Assembly: GCA_023388555.1 (NCBI GenBank) | Contig: JAEWGA010000077.1 | Coordinates: 1 to 16,756 of the forward strand | DNA: 16,756 nt | Source: Bacteroidota bacterium | Lineage (GTDB): Bacteria > Bacteroidota > Bacteroidia > Bacteroidales > Porphyromonadaceae | Reading direction: 5' to 3' | Shown here: piece by piece, positions 1 through 8,600 of the stretch | Position numbering within the stretch: position 1 is the stretch's first letter | Layout of the letters: each line of letters opens with the position of its first letter | Notes under the pieces: generated by a model | What the model was told of the DNA's origin: nothing | The model's input: only the letters and a program-made list of their open reading frames with translations | Database searches by the model: none | Made by a program: the position numbers and the translations under genes

Positions 1-1
1 A

Positions 2-21
2 AGGAACAGGTTACTGTTCCT
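2..21. other. 8-bp perfect hairpin upstream of the first gene
   Basis: AGGAACAG (2-9) and CTGTTCCT (14-21) pair perfectly around a 4-base loop GTTA. No T-tract follows, so it is not a clear terminator. It ends 16 bases before the start codon at 38 and could be a 5'-leader structure of that gene, an operator, or the tail of an upstream unit cut off by the window edge. Confidence 0.4.
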
Positions 22-37
22 CGTCATAATACAATAT

Positions 38-1453
38 ATGTTTATGAGATATCTTAAAATACTATTCGTGCTATGCTTTCTTCCTTTTTTTACAGCTTGT
101 GGAGAAGATTATAATGATATTCTGAGAATCGTTTGGGATCAAGCATCTGCAGAAGTTATAAAAAATGGTGTTTCACTTGGTTCTCAAGAGCAGGAATTGG
201 TTCTTAGATTTTCAACGGGTAAAGCAACAGATGTATCAGCTTCAACCGATTCACAATGGATTATACCTCAGGTTGAATCTAATGCGAACGGTCATGAATT
301 GCATATCTCAATAGAAAGCAATGAAGATATATCTGATAGAAGTGGCACCATATTTCTCAATTCACAAGGGAAATCTACTTCTATAAAAATTATGCAGAAA
401 GGTTCTCTCAAGGTTACTATTGAAAAAAGCTCTTACCATTGCGACGCCGATGGGGGAGCCATAGAGATTCAGGCAACAGCTAAAGGAGGACTATCTGCAT
501 CTATATATCCCCAGAATACTGATTGGGCGAAAGTGGTTAGAGTTATACCTCAAAAGAATAATAAATATATCATTACGCTCCGTGTTGATAAGAATGTAGG
601 ATTGGGGCGAATCGCATCTTTGGAATTCTCTTTCAATGAAGGGAAAGCTTTATCTGAGGATGTACCTATCATTCAGTCCCCTTCAACATTCCCTGAAACT
701 CTGACCATTCGAACAAACAAACCAGGAAGTCTTCCCATTCTCTTAGGTAATGATATTACAAATATCAGACACATTAAAAGATTAACTTTAATAGGAGGAA
801 TAAATAGTCTTGATTTCCCTGTACTAAAACAGTTTTTTATGGAATCACCTGAAAGTATCTCTGAGTATCCTATTGAACTAGATCTTTCAGAGGCTGTTTT
901 TACTGGTGGGAACAGTAATCCTTTCAGGTATTATGGGTGGAAACCAGAAGGTATGGATAATGAGTTAATATCTATAAATGATGAACTTCCTTCTGTCTTT
1001 TTTGAGAATGCATATAATCTTCGGTCCATAAAATTACCTAACAGCCTTAAAGTTATCGGAGTTTCTGCTTTTAGTGGTTGTAGAAACTTACAGCAAATTG
1101 ATATTCCCAATTCGGTAGAAAGGATAAGCAGCAAGGCTTTTTGGGATTGTAGCAGTCTAAAACAAATAAACATATCTCGGTCATCAAACCTTTCCCACAT
1201 CGGAAATCAGGCTTTCACAACAAATTCGTGGTTAGACGAACTGTATATTCCTATATCTACTGTTAATATTTCCGGTGCTGCATTCCTTGGTTGTAAAGTT
1301 AAAAAGCTACATTTAAGCTGGCCAGATCATCCTGTTGAGGTAAGAATTATTCCCGACACCCAAGGAGCTATTCTTTATGTACCAAGGGGAACTACCGAAT
1401 TATACAAGAATACTCCTAATTGGTTCAGGTTTGAGAAAATTGTAGAAGAATAA
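38..1453 (+). CDS. BACON / BspA-type leucine-rich-repeat surface lipoprotein
   Basis: A 471-aa predicted lipoprotein. The N-terminus has a short basic region, a hydrophobic stretch and a lipobox ending FFTAC, with the lipidated cysteine at residue 21; no +2 aspartate is present. Residues about 45-117 form a BACON-like beta domain (DSQWI core and a late DRSGTI strand). A second similar domain follows at about 120-215. The C-terminal half, about 310-450, carries BspA/LRR_5-type repeats such as LPNSLKVIGVSAFSGC and IPNSVERISSKAFWDC, and closes with the typical cap YVPRGTTELYKNTPNWF. BACON domains are thought to bind glycans or mucin, and BspA repeats mediate adhesion; a surface adhesin or binding role is inferred. 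The start could be ATG 38 or the in-frame ATG at 44, which gives a cleaner signal peptide (MRYLKILF). The gene is more AT-rich than the operon to its right. It is followed by a terminator and appears monocistronic within the window. Confidence 0.85.
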   Translation: MFMRYLKILFVLCFLPFFTACGEDYNDILRIVWDQASAEVIKNGVSLGSQEQELVLRFSTGKATDVSASTDSQWIIPQVESNANGHELHISIESNEDISDRSGTIFLNSQGKSTSIKIMQKGSLKVTIEKSSYHCDADGGAIEIQATAKGGLSASIYPQNTDWAKVVRVIPQKNNKYIITLRVDKNVGLGRIASLEFSFNEGKALSEDVPIIQSPSTFPETLTIRTNKPGSLPILLGNDITNIRHIKRLTLIGGINSLDFPVLKQFFMESPESISEYPIELDLSEAVFTGGNSNPFRYYGWKPEGMDNELISINDELPSVFFENAYNLRSIKLPNSLKVIGVSAFSGCRNLQQIDIPNSVERISSKAFWDCSSLKQINISRSSNLSHIGNQAFTTNSWLDELYIPISTVNISGAAFLGCKVKKLHLSWPDHPVEVRIIPDTQGAILYVPRGTTELYKNTPNWFRFEKIVEE

Positions 1454-1486
1454 TTGTTCACAGAACGGATACTATCACTAATTATT

Positions 1487-1546
1487 ACAGCGACTGCCGC
1501 TATATTTCTGTAGTTGGCAGTCGCTGTTGTATTTTCCTGTTTTTGC
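1487..1546 (+). terminator. Rho-independent terminator of the LRR lipoprotein gene
   Basis: ACAGCGACTGCC (1487-1498) pairs perfectly with GGCAGTCGCTGT (1516-1527), a 12-bp stem with a 17-base loop, 33 bases after the stop codon at 1451-1453. A T-rich stretch (TGTATTTTCCTGTTTTTG) follows. The loop is longer than usual, but the perfect stem, T-rich tail and position support termination. Confidence 0.65.
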
Positions 1547-1549
1547 TAG

Positions 1550-1750
1550 CCACTTTTTGCTCTATATCATAGGTTAAGACTACGTGTCTACACCATTTTT
1601 TTTAAACTCATTAAGAGCAAGGGACTATTCATACACTTTGCTAAAGAGTTTTCCCATAATGGATATACTACAAAATATGGCTTGTACTCAGATTTATTAG
1701 GCATGGAAATAAGTTCCCATCCTACAGTCATACGTCCAAGTATGTTGTAG
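1550..1750 (+). other. Open frame without a good start; possible gene remnant
   Basis: A stop-free stretch of 66 codons runs from after TAG 1547-1549 to TAG 1748-1750. It reads like real protein in its second half (for example FAKEFSHNGYTTKYGLYSDL, then MEISSHPTVIRPSML). No ATG opens it; the only in-frame ATGs lie near the end. I do not recognise the family. It could be the decayed end of a mobile-element or phage gene, since a small inverted-repeat element lies 30 bases downstream. It could also be chance. The remainder of 1454-2003 holds the two terminators and the repeat element listed separately, and nothing else I can support. Confidence 0.2.
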
Positions 1751-1779
1751 AATTAATTCTTAGAAAGAGGTGTTATCTC

Positions 1780-1881
1780 CTGACTTCGTCATCGTGTCAC
1801 CCTAAACCAGGCAACATAAATACACAAAACCGTGTTTACCAAATAGTTATAAAACTTGTGTTTTTTAAGTGACGAAGTCAG
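1780..1881. repeat. 102-bp element with perfect 12-bp terminal inverted repeats (MITE-like)
   Basis: CTGACTTCGTCA (1780-1791) and its exact reverse complement TGACGAAGTCAG (1870-1881) bound an AT-rich, non-coding interior of 78 bp. The size and terminal repeats resemble a miniature inverted-repeat transposable element. No clear target-site duplication is visible at the outer edges (TTATCTC on the left, AAGGGG on the right), so the call is tentative. The interior has no obvious perfect dyad, so it looks less like a simple terminator. Confidence 0.4.
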
Positions 1882-1939
1882 AAGGGGGGTGTTTAGTTTA
1901 GGGGCAGTTTATTCACATGCTCTACACAGCCTTTTTATA

Positions 1940-1990
1940 CGCAAAAAGCGGTATACACGCCTTGTTGCAAACGTGTATACCGCTTCCTTT
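1940..1990 (-). terminator. Strong terminator hairpin after the DUF4878-like lipoprotein gene, probably bidirectional
   Basis: AAGCGGTATACACG (1946-1959) pairs perfectly with CGTGTATACCGCTT (1972-1985), a 14-bp stem with a 12-base loop. Read on the minus strand, the stem runs straight into TTTTTGCG, 18 bases after the end of the gene at 2004. On the plus strand it is followed by CCTTTTTTTTTT, so it could stop transcripts from both sides. It would also end any read-through from the SusCD unit. Confidence 0.8.
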
Positions 1991-2003
1991 TTTTTTTAGT
2001 TTT

Positions 2004-2588
2004 TTACTCGAACCGAAGCGCCTCGGGCACGACACCATTGGGGTAGTTGTTAGCCAAATCCAGCTTAACTTTCCAGAGCTCGTTTTCCTTTACCAAGCTC
2101 ATTTTGCCGGTTAACTCTTTGGTAGGGACCCCGTTTTTGTGCACGTAGTCCACAATTTTATCCAGCACCTCCTTAGGCAGGTCGTTAAGGGTTCGTAGCT
2201 TACCTCCGTTGGTAAGGGCCATAAGGTCGTTAAGGGTGAGGACCTCTTTTCCAATTTTATCGGCATCGGGCACATTTACCAAGTAGGTAACCACAGCGTT
2301 ATCTCCCGAGATGGTTTCTTTGAACTTTGAGGCCTTAAATGTACCTGTTGCTTCGGGGAGAATAGAAATGATTTGTCGGATATCTTCCGGCAGGTTATAG
2401 TTTCGGATAAAGTTTACCTCCGTCATGGCGCTCCTATCTTCGTCGCACAGCAATTCGTAGTAGGTTTTCATGTCGCCTTGCAATAGGGCATTCACCGCCT
2501 TTTCGGCAGTTTTTGAGGGGTTATCGCCCGAACATCCAGTAACCAGGAGTAAAACCAGTAGGGCTAATACAGAATAAATTTTCTTCAT
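2004..2588 (-). CDS. Small lipoprotein with DUF4878/NTF2-like fold
   Basis: A 194-aa predicted lipoprotein. The signal peptide MKKIYSVLALLVLLLVTGC ends in a lipobox with cysteine 19. The segment after it (residues about 24-120), with TAEKAVNALLQGDMKTYYEL, matches the start of DUF4878-like lipoproteins, whose NTF2-like fold begins with a helix carrying an A..AL..GD pattern. The C-terminal part ends with ELWKVKLDL, also typical. Function of the family is unknown. The longer in-frame start at 2639 adds 17 residues (MPECLPNCYF...) that would spoil the signal peptide, so ATG 2588 is preferred. The gene lies 152 bp downstream of the Calx-beta-like lipoprotein gene on the same strand. I found no clear terminator in that gap (which holds a CCGTTAACGG palindrome at 2639-2648 and a CACCCC/GGGGTG hairpin) and no good promoter, so it may be a distal member of the SusCD unit. 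Confidence 0.8.
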   Translation of the reverse strand: MKKIYSVLALLVLLLVTGCSGDNPSKTAEKAVNALLQGDMKTYYELLCDEDRSAMTEVNFIRNYNLPEDIRQIISILPEATGTFKASKFKETISGDNAVVTYLVNVPDADKIGKEVLTLNDLMALTNGGKLRTLNDLPKEVLDKIVDYVHKNGVPTKELTGKMSLVKENELWKVKLDLANNYPNGVVPEALRFE

Positions 2589-2740
2589 ACTATTATCTTG
2601 TTGGACATAAAAATAACAATTGGGCAAGCACTCTGGCACCGTTAACGGTAGTGGGCTATGCCCCTTTTGTGGGTATCTAAGTTACATTTTTTTTGTTACA
2701 CCCCTTGCAAAAGGGGGTGCATGGCTTTAACGGGGAGGTG

Positions 2741-4006
2741 TTATTGTACTTTTTTGAAGAGGTAGAGGGGAGGCCAGCTGAGCATAGGGTACTGGGAGCC
2801 GTCGGCCATGAAGTCGTACATAACCTTGAAGCTATCCAGCGGGTGCATGTCGTACAACACGAGGTAGAGGTACTCGGCATCGTTGCGGGGAGCGTAAACC
2901 CAACCTACACGCGTGGGGCGCATTTCTTGTGCCGAAGCAGAGACACGAGCATTTAGGGGGTCCAGTACATAGGTGTGCATAACAGGTAGCCCTCCTTTGG
3001 TAGAAAAGGAGCGGTAGGTTTGGTCGTGAAGGTGGTATGCCTTAATGGTGTTGGGGAATATGTGCCGTAACTTGCTGGTGAAGTGGCATTGGAGGGTGAA
3101 CTTTTGAGGCGTGCCGGAGACCTGTATATAGTCGGACGGGGCACCTTCTATCAGTAACTCTTTTGCCTCGCCGCTTTCCAGGAAGTCCGTCCTGTTGGTC
3201 ATTTCCTGGTACACCCACTTTCCGCTAAAGTCCACCAGGGGGTGGAGTTGTATGGTAACGGTTGGGGTACGCCCAAGGCTGAACCCCTCGTTGGGGAGAA
3301 GGCGTAGGACTACTGTGCTGTGCTCTTTTTCGTATTTAAGTTGTTTTAGGGTTATGGTTGTTTCCTTTTCCCCCTCGGCAATGGTAGCAAGGTGGTCCGC
3401 TGGTAGCGAGAAGTGAACGCCTTCTTGTGCGGTGGACTGTTCGGGTACAACTTCGTACCGGCAAGGGATATCGAAGGGTGACCGGACGGAACTGCCTTTT
3501 GTGGTGCGTAGCTGTATGGGGGCGGTGATGTCGTGCCAGAGGTCGAGCTTTCTGGTGCCAAAAGTAAGGGCAAAGGAATTACCGCCGTACAAATGGACTT
3601 GGGTGAAACTTAATACCCCAATGGTGGCTCCGGCAGAAACACTATCCAGGAAGAGGGCAGCATGTACCGGTGTGGAGTTTGGGGAGAGGTTGGTGATGTG
3701 AATGGTATCTGTTAGTTGTTGTGGCGCAAAGGTGAGTTTGCCAGGGTGTAGTTTATAGTCCGCCCCGTGCTGATAGGTTGTTAGCGGGCTCCCGTTAACG
3801 TTGCGCAGGGAGTAGTGTACGGTAATGGGTTGGTTGCTGGGGGCGGAAAGGGTTACGGGGATGTGTGCCGTACCATTTTGTACCAATGTAACGTTAGCTA
3901 CACCTAAATTAACGGTGCGTTGGGGCGTAGGTGCCGGGTTGCAACCTGCAAGGAGAGAGAGGCAGGTGGCAAGCAGGAGAGCGGTATAGAGTTGGGCTGT
4001 TTTCAT
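2741..4006 (-). CDS. Surface lipoprotein with Calx-beta-like domains, SusCD-associated
   Basis: A 421-aa predicted lipoprotein with lipobox LLAGC (cysteine 22). Two beta-sandwich segments follow. The first (about residues 33-130) contains HGADYKLHPGKLTFAPQQ, and the second (about 140-255) contains AQEGVHFSLPADH and EGEKETTITLKQL. Both show the G-x-DY/H-F then threonine-rich strand pattern of Calx-beta-like repeats. The C-terminal region (about 258-421, starting DFSGKWVYQEM) looks like a separate beta-rich domain that I do not recognise. Last gene of the tight unit, 12 bp after the small lipoprotein gene. By position it occupies the slot of SusE/SusF-type accessory surface lipoproteins that bind substrate beside SusCD complexes; that role is inferred. 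Confidence 0.75.
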   Translation of the reverse strand: MKTAQLYTALLLATCLSLLAGCNPAPTPQRTVNLGVANVTLVQNGTAHIPVTLSAPSNQPITVHYSLRNVNGSPLTTYQHGADYKLHPGKLTFAPQQLTDTIHITNLSPNSTPVHAALFLDSVSAGATIGVLSFTQVHLYGGNSFALTFGTRKLDLWHDITAPIQLRTTKGSSVRSPFDIPCRYEVVPEQSTAQEGVHFSLPADHLATIAEGEKETTITLKQLKYEKEHSTVVLRLLPNEGFSLGRTPTVTIQLHPLVDFSGKWVYQEMTNRTDFLESGEAKELLIEGAPSDYIQVSGTPQKFTLQCHFTSKLRHIFPNTIKAYHLHDQTYRSFSTKGGLPVMHTYVLDPLNARVSASAQEMRPTRVGWVYAPRNDAEYLYLVLYDMHPLDSFKVMYDFMADGSQYPMLSWPPLYLFKKVQ

Positions 4007-4018
4007 AAGGCGCAGGGG

Positions 4019-4234
4019 TTAGTGGCGTACTTCGGCATCGTAAGCCTGCTGTAAGGCTTGCACTTCGGCTTCTTCTTGGGGAGTAAGGGGGCGAGGGTCG
4101 GGCAGTTTAATACGTAACCCTTCCACGCTTTTTTGGGGTGGCGGCACTTCGTTAGGCTTTTGGCACCCTGCTAACAAGAAGGTTAAGGTAAATAACAATG
4201 CGAGTGGGAGTAAAGTGCAATGCGATGTTTTCAT
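4019..4234 (-). CDS. Very small lipoprotein between SusD-like and Calx-beta-like genes
   Basis: A 71-aa ORF with a clear lipoprotein signal peptide (MKTSHCTLLPLALLF..., lipobox LLAGC, cysteine 24). The mature chain is only about 48 residues: a proline-rich linker, then a charged, probably helical tail (TPQEEAEVQALQQAYDAEV). Its ATG overlaps the SusD-like stop as ATGA (4231-4234), so translational coupling is likely, and the next gene starts 12 bp after its stop. I do not recognise a family. It is too small for a substrate-binding domain on its own; a spacer, assembly factor or small subunit of the surface complex is possible, but this is conjecture. Confidence 0.7.
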   Translation of the reverse strand: MKTSHCTLLPLALLFTLTFLLAGCQKPNEVPPPQKSVEGLRIKLPDPRPLTPQEEAEVQALQQAYDAEVRH

Positions 4235-5691
4235 AGGGCTGAAGTGGGTGCTAAAGGTGGTGTAACGGTGTTGTTGGAGGTGGGCAAGCCAATGGTGTAT
4301 TGGTCGTAGCCTGGGTTTTGCTTTAGGGAGGGGCCTTGAATGTAGATGTCGGTAGGTGGAATGGGGAAAGTGTACATAAATGGCTCTACTTGGTACCAGT
4401 AGCCATTGAAGGCAAAGGCTCGGGCTGGGCGTCCGTTGCGTTTAAGCTCGAAGAAGCGGTCTCCTTCCATAAAAAGCTCTTTGCGGCGTTCGTTAAGGAT
4501 GGAGGATATAAGGGGGGTAAGCTCTTTCCCTTGGGCGTCGTGGGTAATGAGGCCTTTGGTTACAGGAGGTAGGGTGGCTTTTGTTAAGGGAGTAGCTTGT
4601 TGGATGCGAGCCAGGCGCAAGGTGTTAAGGTGAGTTATAGCCTCGGCATCGTTACCTAAGTGGGCATGAGCCTCGGCAGCTATCAGGAGCATCTCGGCCA
4701 AACGAAGGCAGGGGGTGGCGTACTTGTTGGCGGTGCGTAGCTTGGAAACCGAGAGCTGGTAGCGGCTATCCTGTTGCGGGTTGTTGCCAAAGAGGTCCAC
4801 AAACTCCCGGGATAAAGGTGCAGCGGCGTAATCTCGGATGCGTTGTTGTGCTTGGTCCGCTGTAGCGTAAATATTAGCCTTTAAAAGTAGGTTTGGGTCT
4901 GCTTCGGGCGTTTGAGAACTATTGGTGTTGGCTGCTCCATTAGCGGGGGTGTATTTTTGCAACAGCTCTTCCGCTACCGGAATGGCTTTAGCCCACTGTT
5001 GGGACCAGAAGTAATGGCGAGCCAAATAGGCGCGGGCTACATTGGCAGTAAACAGGAAGTCCTTGTTGTTTGCCCCCAAGGTTATAGCGGTACGCAAATC
5101 GGTTTCGATAGCTGCTATTAGCTGTGCGAGTGTTCCTCGTGTTTTTTTTTCTTCCAGCTCGACATGCATCACCATTGGCACCCCTAACTGTTGCTCCCAT
5201 TTCCCTTGCACAGGAGGTTCGCAATACAAACGCATCAGTTGGTAATAACAAATGGCGCGTAGCGTATGGGCAGCGGTAAGCAGGGAGGTGTATAGGGGAG
5301 AGTCTTCTTTAGGCGTTTTATCTATAATAATATTTGCTTGTGCTATACGCTGGTAGAGGATACCGTAGGAGTCGCGCGTGGCGTAGCTAACCGAAACCAA
5401 AGAGCCTAAGAAGAAGGATAGCGAGGCTTGGGGCTTGGCTAAGGCGGGCTCGAAGTTATCCGTCATGGTATCGAAGTTCTCGGTGCTACGTACGTTTCCT
5501 ATAACGCAGGGGTCGTCGTCGTGTTCGATAGCATATATAATATTGTGTAGCAAGCTGGCATAATCCTCGGCCGTAGAAGGGATAACCTCCCCGGCAGGCT
5601 TAATATCCAGGAAATTAGCACACCCTGTGATGGCCAAGGTTAGGGCTAATAAGAAGAGGATTTTGTTGCGGGTCATAGTATTGTCGTACAT
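4231..5691 (-). CDS. SusD/RagB-family outer-membrane nutrient-binding lipoprotein
   Basis: A 486-aa predicted lipoprotein. SusD/RagB proteins form the lid over a SusC/RagA barrel and capture glycans or peptides. The signal peptide ends LAITGC (cysteine 24 from this start), followed by the typical FLDIKPAGEVIPSTAEDY segment. The helical middle has the TPR-like pattern (AYLARHYFWSQQWAKAIPVA). The C-terminal SusD signature ILNERRKELFMEGDRFFELK begins at about residue 398, and QNPGY at about 458-462. The ATG at 5691 overlaps the SusC stop by one base (TGATG), which favours it through coupling. The in-frame ATG at 5676 (MTRNKILFLL) gives a cleaner n-region and is a real alternative. The stop overlaps the next gene. 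Confidence 0.92.
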   Translation of the reverse strand: MYDNTMTRNKILFLLALTLAITGCANFLDIKPAGEVIPSTAEDYASLLHNIIYAIEHDDDPCVIGNVRSTENFDTMTDNFEPALAKPQASLSFFLGSLVSVSYATRDSYGILYQRIAQANIIIDKTPKEDSPLYTSLLTAAHTLRAICYYQLMRLYCEPPVQGKWEQQLGVPMVMHVELEEKKTRGTLAQLIAAIETDLRTAITLGANNKDFLFTANVARAYLARHYFWSQQWAKAIPVAEELLQKYTPANGAANTNSSQTPEADPNLLLKANIYATADQAQQRIRDYAAAPLSREFVDLFGNNPQQDSRYQLSVSKLRTANKYATPCLRLAEMLLIAAEAHAHLGNDAEAITHLNTLRLARIQQATPLTKATLPPVTKGLITHDAQGKELTPLISSILNERRKELFMEGDRFFELKRNGRPARAFAFNGYWYQVEPFMYTFPIPPTDIYIQGPSLKQNPGYDQYTIGLPTSNNTVTPPLAPTSAL

Positions 5692-8600
5692 CAGAAGGTG
5701 AGGTTTAAGGCAACGTTATAACTGCGAGCCGTGGGGTAGACAGCCCCTGGCGTTTCGGGGTCGAAGCCAGAGTAGTTTGTAAAGAGGGCCAGATTGGAAA
5801 CGGTGGCAGAGATACTGGCTTGGGCAATGCCGATACGCTGCACCCATGGGAAGTCCAGGTTATAGGAGGCCGAGAGGTGAGAAAGGCGCAGGTAGGCAAT
5901 TTTCTCCAACATAGAAGCCTTTGTAATGGAGCGTTGTGTAACCATATAGTTATCCAGGTATAGCCTATCGCCATAGCGGTCGATAATACGGGGTTGTCCC
6001 GATGTGGTTGGGTTTTGGGGGGTCCAGCGGTGAAGCACCTTGCGGGAGGTGTTAAGGTGGTAGGCGTACAGGTCGTTGGGATAGTAAGGTATAGGCTCTA
6101 ACTGGGTATGGGGCCTAACATCGTATAAGTCCTGCGAGCTTGTGGGAGGTATTATACTGCTTTCGACCCAGCCTCCAAAAGCAAAAGAGCCACCTAAAGT
6201 GAGGGTTGTTTTTTTGTACCGGCCCGAAATGGAGAAGCCACCGTTATAAGGGGGAGTGGAGGTGCCTATGTAGTGGATGTAGTGATTTAGGTTTTGCCGT
6301 TGCAGGGGAGTGGTCACCTCTTCGCCAGGGCGTGGCGCATAGGTATATATCCCTAATAGGGGATTGATGCCTTGTATTTTGCCCGAAAAGATAGCATTAA
6401 GGGGATAGCCAACGTTTCGGGAGCGGAGGTAGCTGGGTATAAGTTCGTCCATCTTCACCAGGATGTTCCTGTTGTAAGCGAGGTTTGCGGTGGCCGAAAG
6501 CCCCCAGTGGGTATGGCGAAGAATTTGTGCCGAGAGGGTGACTTCGGCCCCCTGGTTTCGGATAGAAGCAGCATTAAAGGTTTGTTCCCGGAAGCCAGTG
6601 GAGCTTACCAGGGGCATGGAAGATACGACGTCGGAAGAAAGGCGGTCGTACACTTCCAAGGAGAGGCGGTAACGGTCGTTGTACAAACCGACATCGATCC
6701 CCAGCTTGGCATCGCGGGTAGACTCCCAGCGCAGTTTGTCGTTAGGGGCACTTTTCACGTTGGCCCTCCTGTATGCTGTTTCTTGTGTACGCCTATAAGG
6801 TTGTACGTATTCCATTACCAGTTGGGGGTAAGCAGCCCTGTAAGCATTACCGGTAAAACCCGCAGCAGCACGGAGTTGTACGGTAGATAGCAGGGGCTGG
6901 AGTGCCTCCATCCAAGCTTCTTGGTGGATATTCCAGGATACCCCTAATGAGCCAGTTGGATTAAACTGCTGTTTGGCACCAAAGTTATTGGAGCCATCGG
7001 TTCGGGCTGTGAAGCTGAGGACGTAGCGCCCTTTATAGGCATAATCGGCAGAGAGGTAGAAGGAAGCAAAAGCTGTTTCGATAGAACGACGCCCATTAAG
7101 AGCCGTCATGAGTGCAGCCAGGTTTCGGATATCGGCATCGGTATATTTATCTTTTTCAAGGAGGGGAGGGGTGGAGTGGACGTCGGAAGTGGAGTCGTAG
7201 CCGTAGCGTTTTTGTGTGGATAGGGTGGCGCGTTGCCGCCTTGCCTCGCTGCCCAGCAAAGCACTTATGTGGTGATTTTTGGCGAGCGTTGTGAAAAAGT
7301 TAAGCTGAGCCCTTAGCAGGTAGTTGCTATTAAGTGCGTTGGCAACGTAGTTGGAAGCATAGGTGCGTAGGCTTGTGGTGCTTGTGCCTTCAAAAGGGCG
7401 GTCGGTCCACGCAGCATAAGTATCGGCTTCTACCGTGTTATCCGAGGTGTTTACCACGTAGCCATAGGAGCCTATAGCGTCGAAGGTTAGGTTGTCGTTA
7501 AACTTGTAGCTAAGTGTTCCCAGTAAGTTTAGTGCTATGTTTTTGGTGTTGCTGTGTGTGTGGTCCAGCTCGCGCATGATATTAAAGCCTTGCGGTGGCA
7601 AGGTGATGGCCCGATAACCGTTATTGGGAGCTAAGGACTTCCAGGTACGGTCCGGCGCGTATGTTCCGTCGGGATTATAGGGTTTTTCGTAGGGATTAGC
7701 AAAGTAGGCGTAGGTAAAGGGGTCCAGTGTTTGGTAGGGGTTGTGGCTTTGTTGCTGGGTAAGGCCAACAGAAAAGGCTAATTTAAGCCTATCGGTAGGG
7801 TTTGCATCCAGCTTTAGGTCGGCATGGCTACGTGTAGCATCGGAGTGGTGCAGAATACCGTTACTGCGTTCGTGCCCCAAAGAAGTATAATAGGTAAAGG
7901 CATCTGTTCCGCCAGAAAGCGCTAAGTTGTGCGACATAGCGTAGGTGTCCCTAAAAAGCACATTAAACCAGTTGGTGTTTGTTGTGCTTAACTGGGCTAA
8001 CAAGGCGTCCTGCTCTTGCGTGGTGAGGCCGGCATAGGCTCCTATACCAGCCCTAATAGCCCCTACTTCGCCAACAATGGGGTATAGCTTCCCCTTCTCT
8101 TTACGGGGTAGCGAGAAGGTTTGCCATAGCTCGTCCTCGAATTTCACCTTCTCGGCAGCGTTTAGGAGGGAAGGGCTGCGGGGAGGAGCTGTAACATAGG
8201 ATAAGGAGGCGTTGTAGCTAACTTGTAATTTGCCTTTAGCTCCGCGCTTGGTAGTTACCACAATAACACCACCCGCAGCTTGGGAGCCGTAGATGGCAGT
8301 TGCCGAAGCATCTTTAAGAATGGTGATGGACTCTATTTCGGAGGGAGGAATAGAGCCTACTCCGTTGGCGTATATTTGACTAAAGTCGCCAGTACGGGTA
8401 AGCAGTTTTCCTATATTAGGGATGTCCCTTTGTAGTGGCACACCATCCACAACCCACAAAGGTTCGGCATTGCCGTCCAAAGTGTTGGTACCCCGTATTC
8501 GTATTTGAGCTGCCTCGCCAGGCCTGCCGGAAATAGCTTTTACACTAACCCCAGCAACAGCGCCTTGTAGCATTTTATCGGCCGAAAGGCCGGGCGCTTG

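Noticed and set aside
2589..2639. N-terminal extension of the DUF4878-like lipoprotein to ATG 2639
   Set aside because: The added residues precede and spoil a clean MKK-type lipoprotein signal peptide, so ATG 2588 is used.
2690..2722. CACCCC/GGGGTG hairpin as terminator of the SusCD unit
   Set aside because: On the minus strand it is followed by an A-run, not a T-run.
6372..6890. 172-codon open frame antisense to the SusC-like gene
   Set aside because: It lies wholly inside a strongly supported gene on the other strand and has no recognisable domain; a composition-driven shadow.
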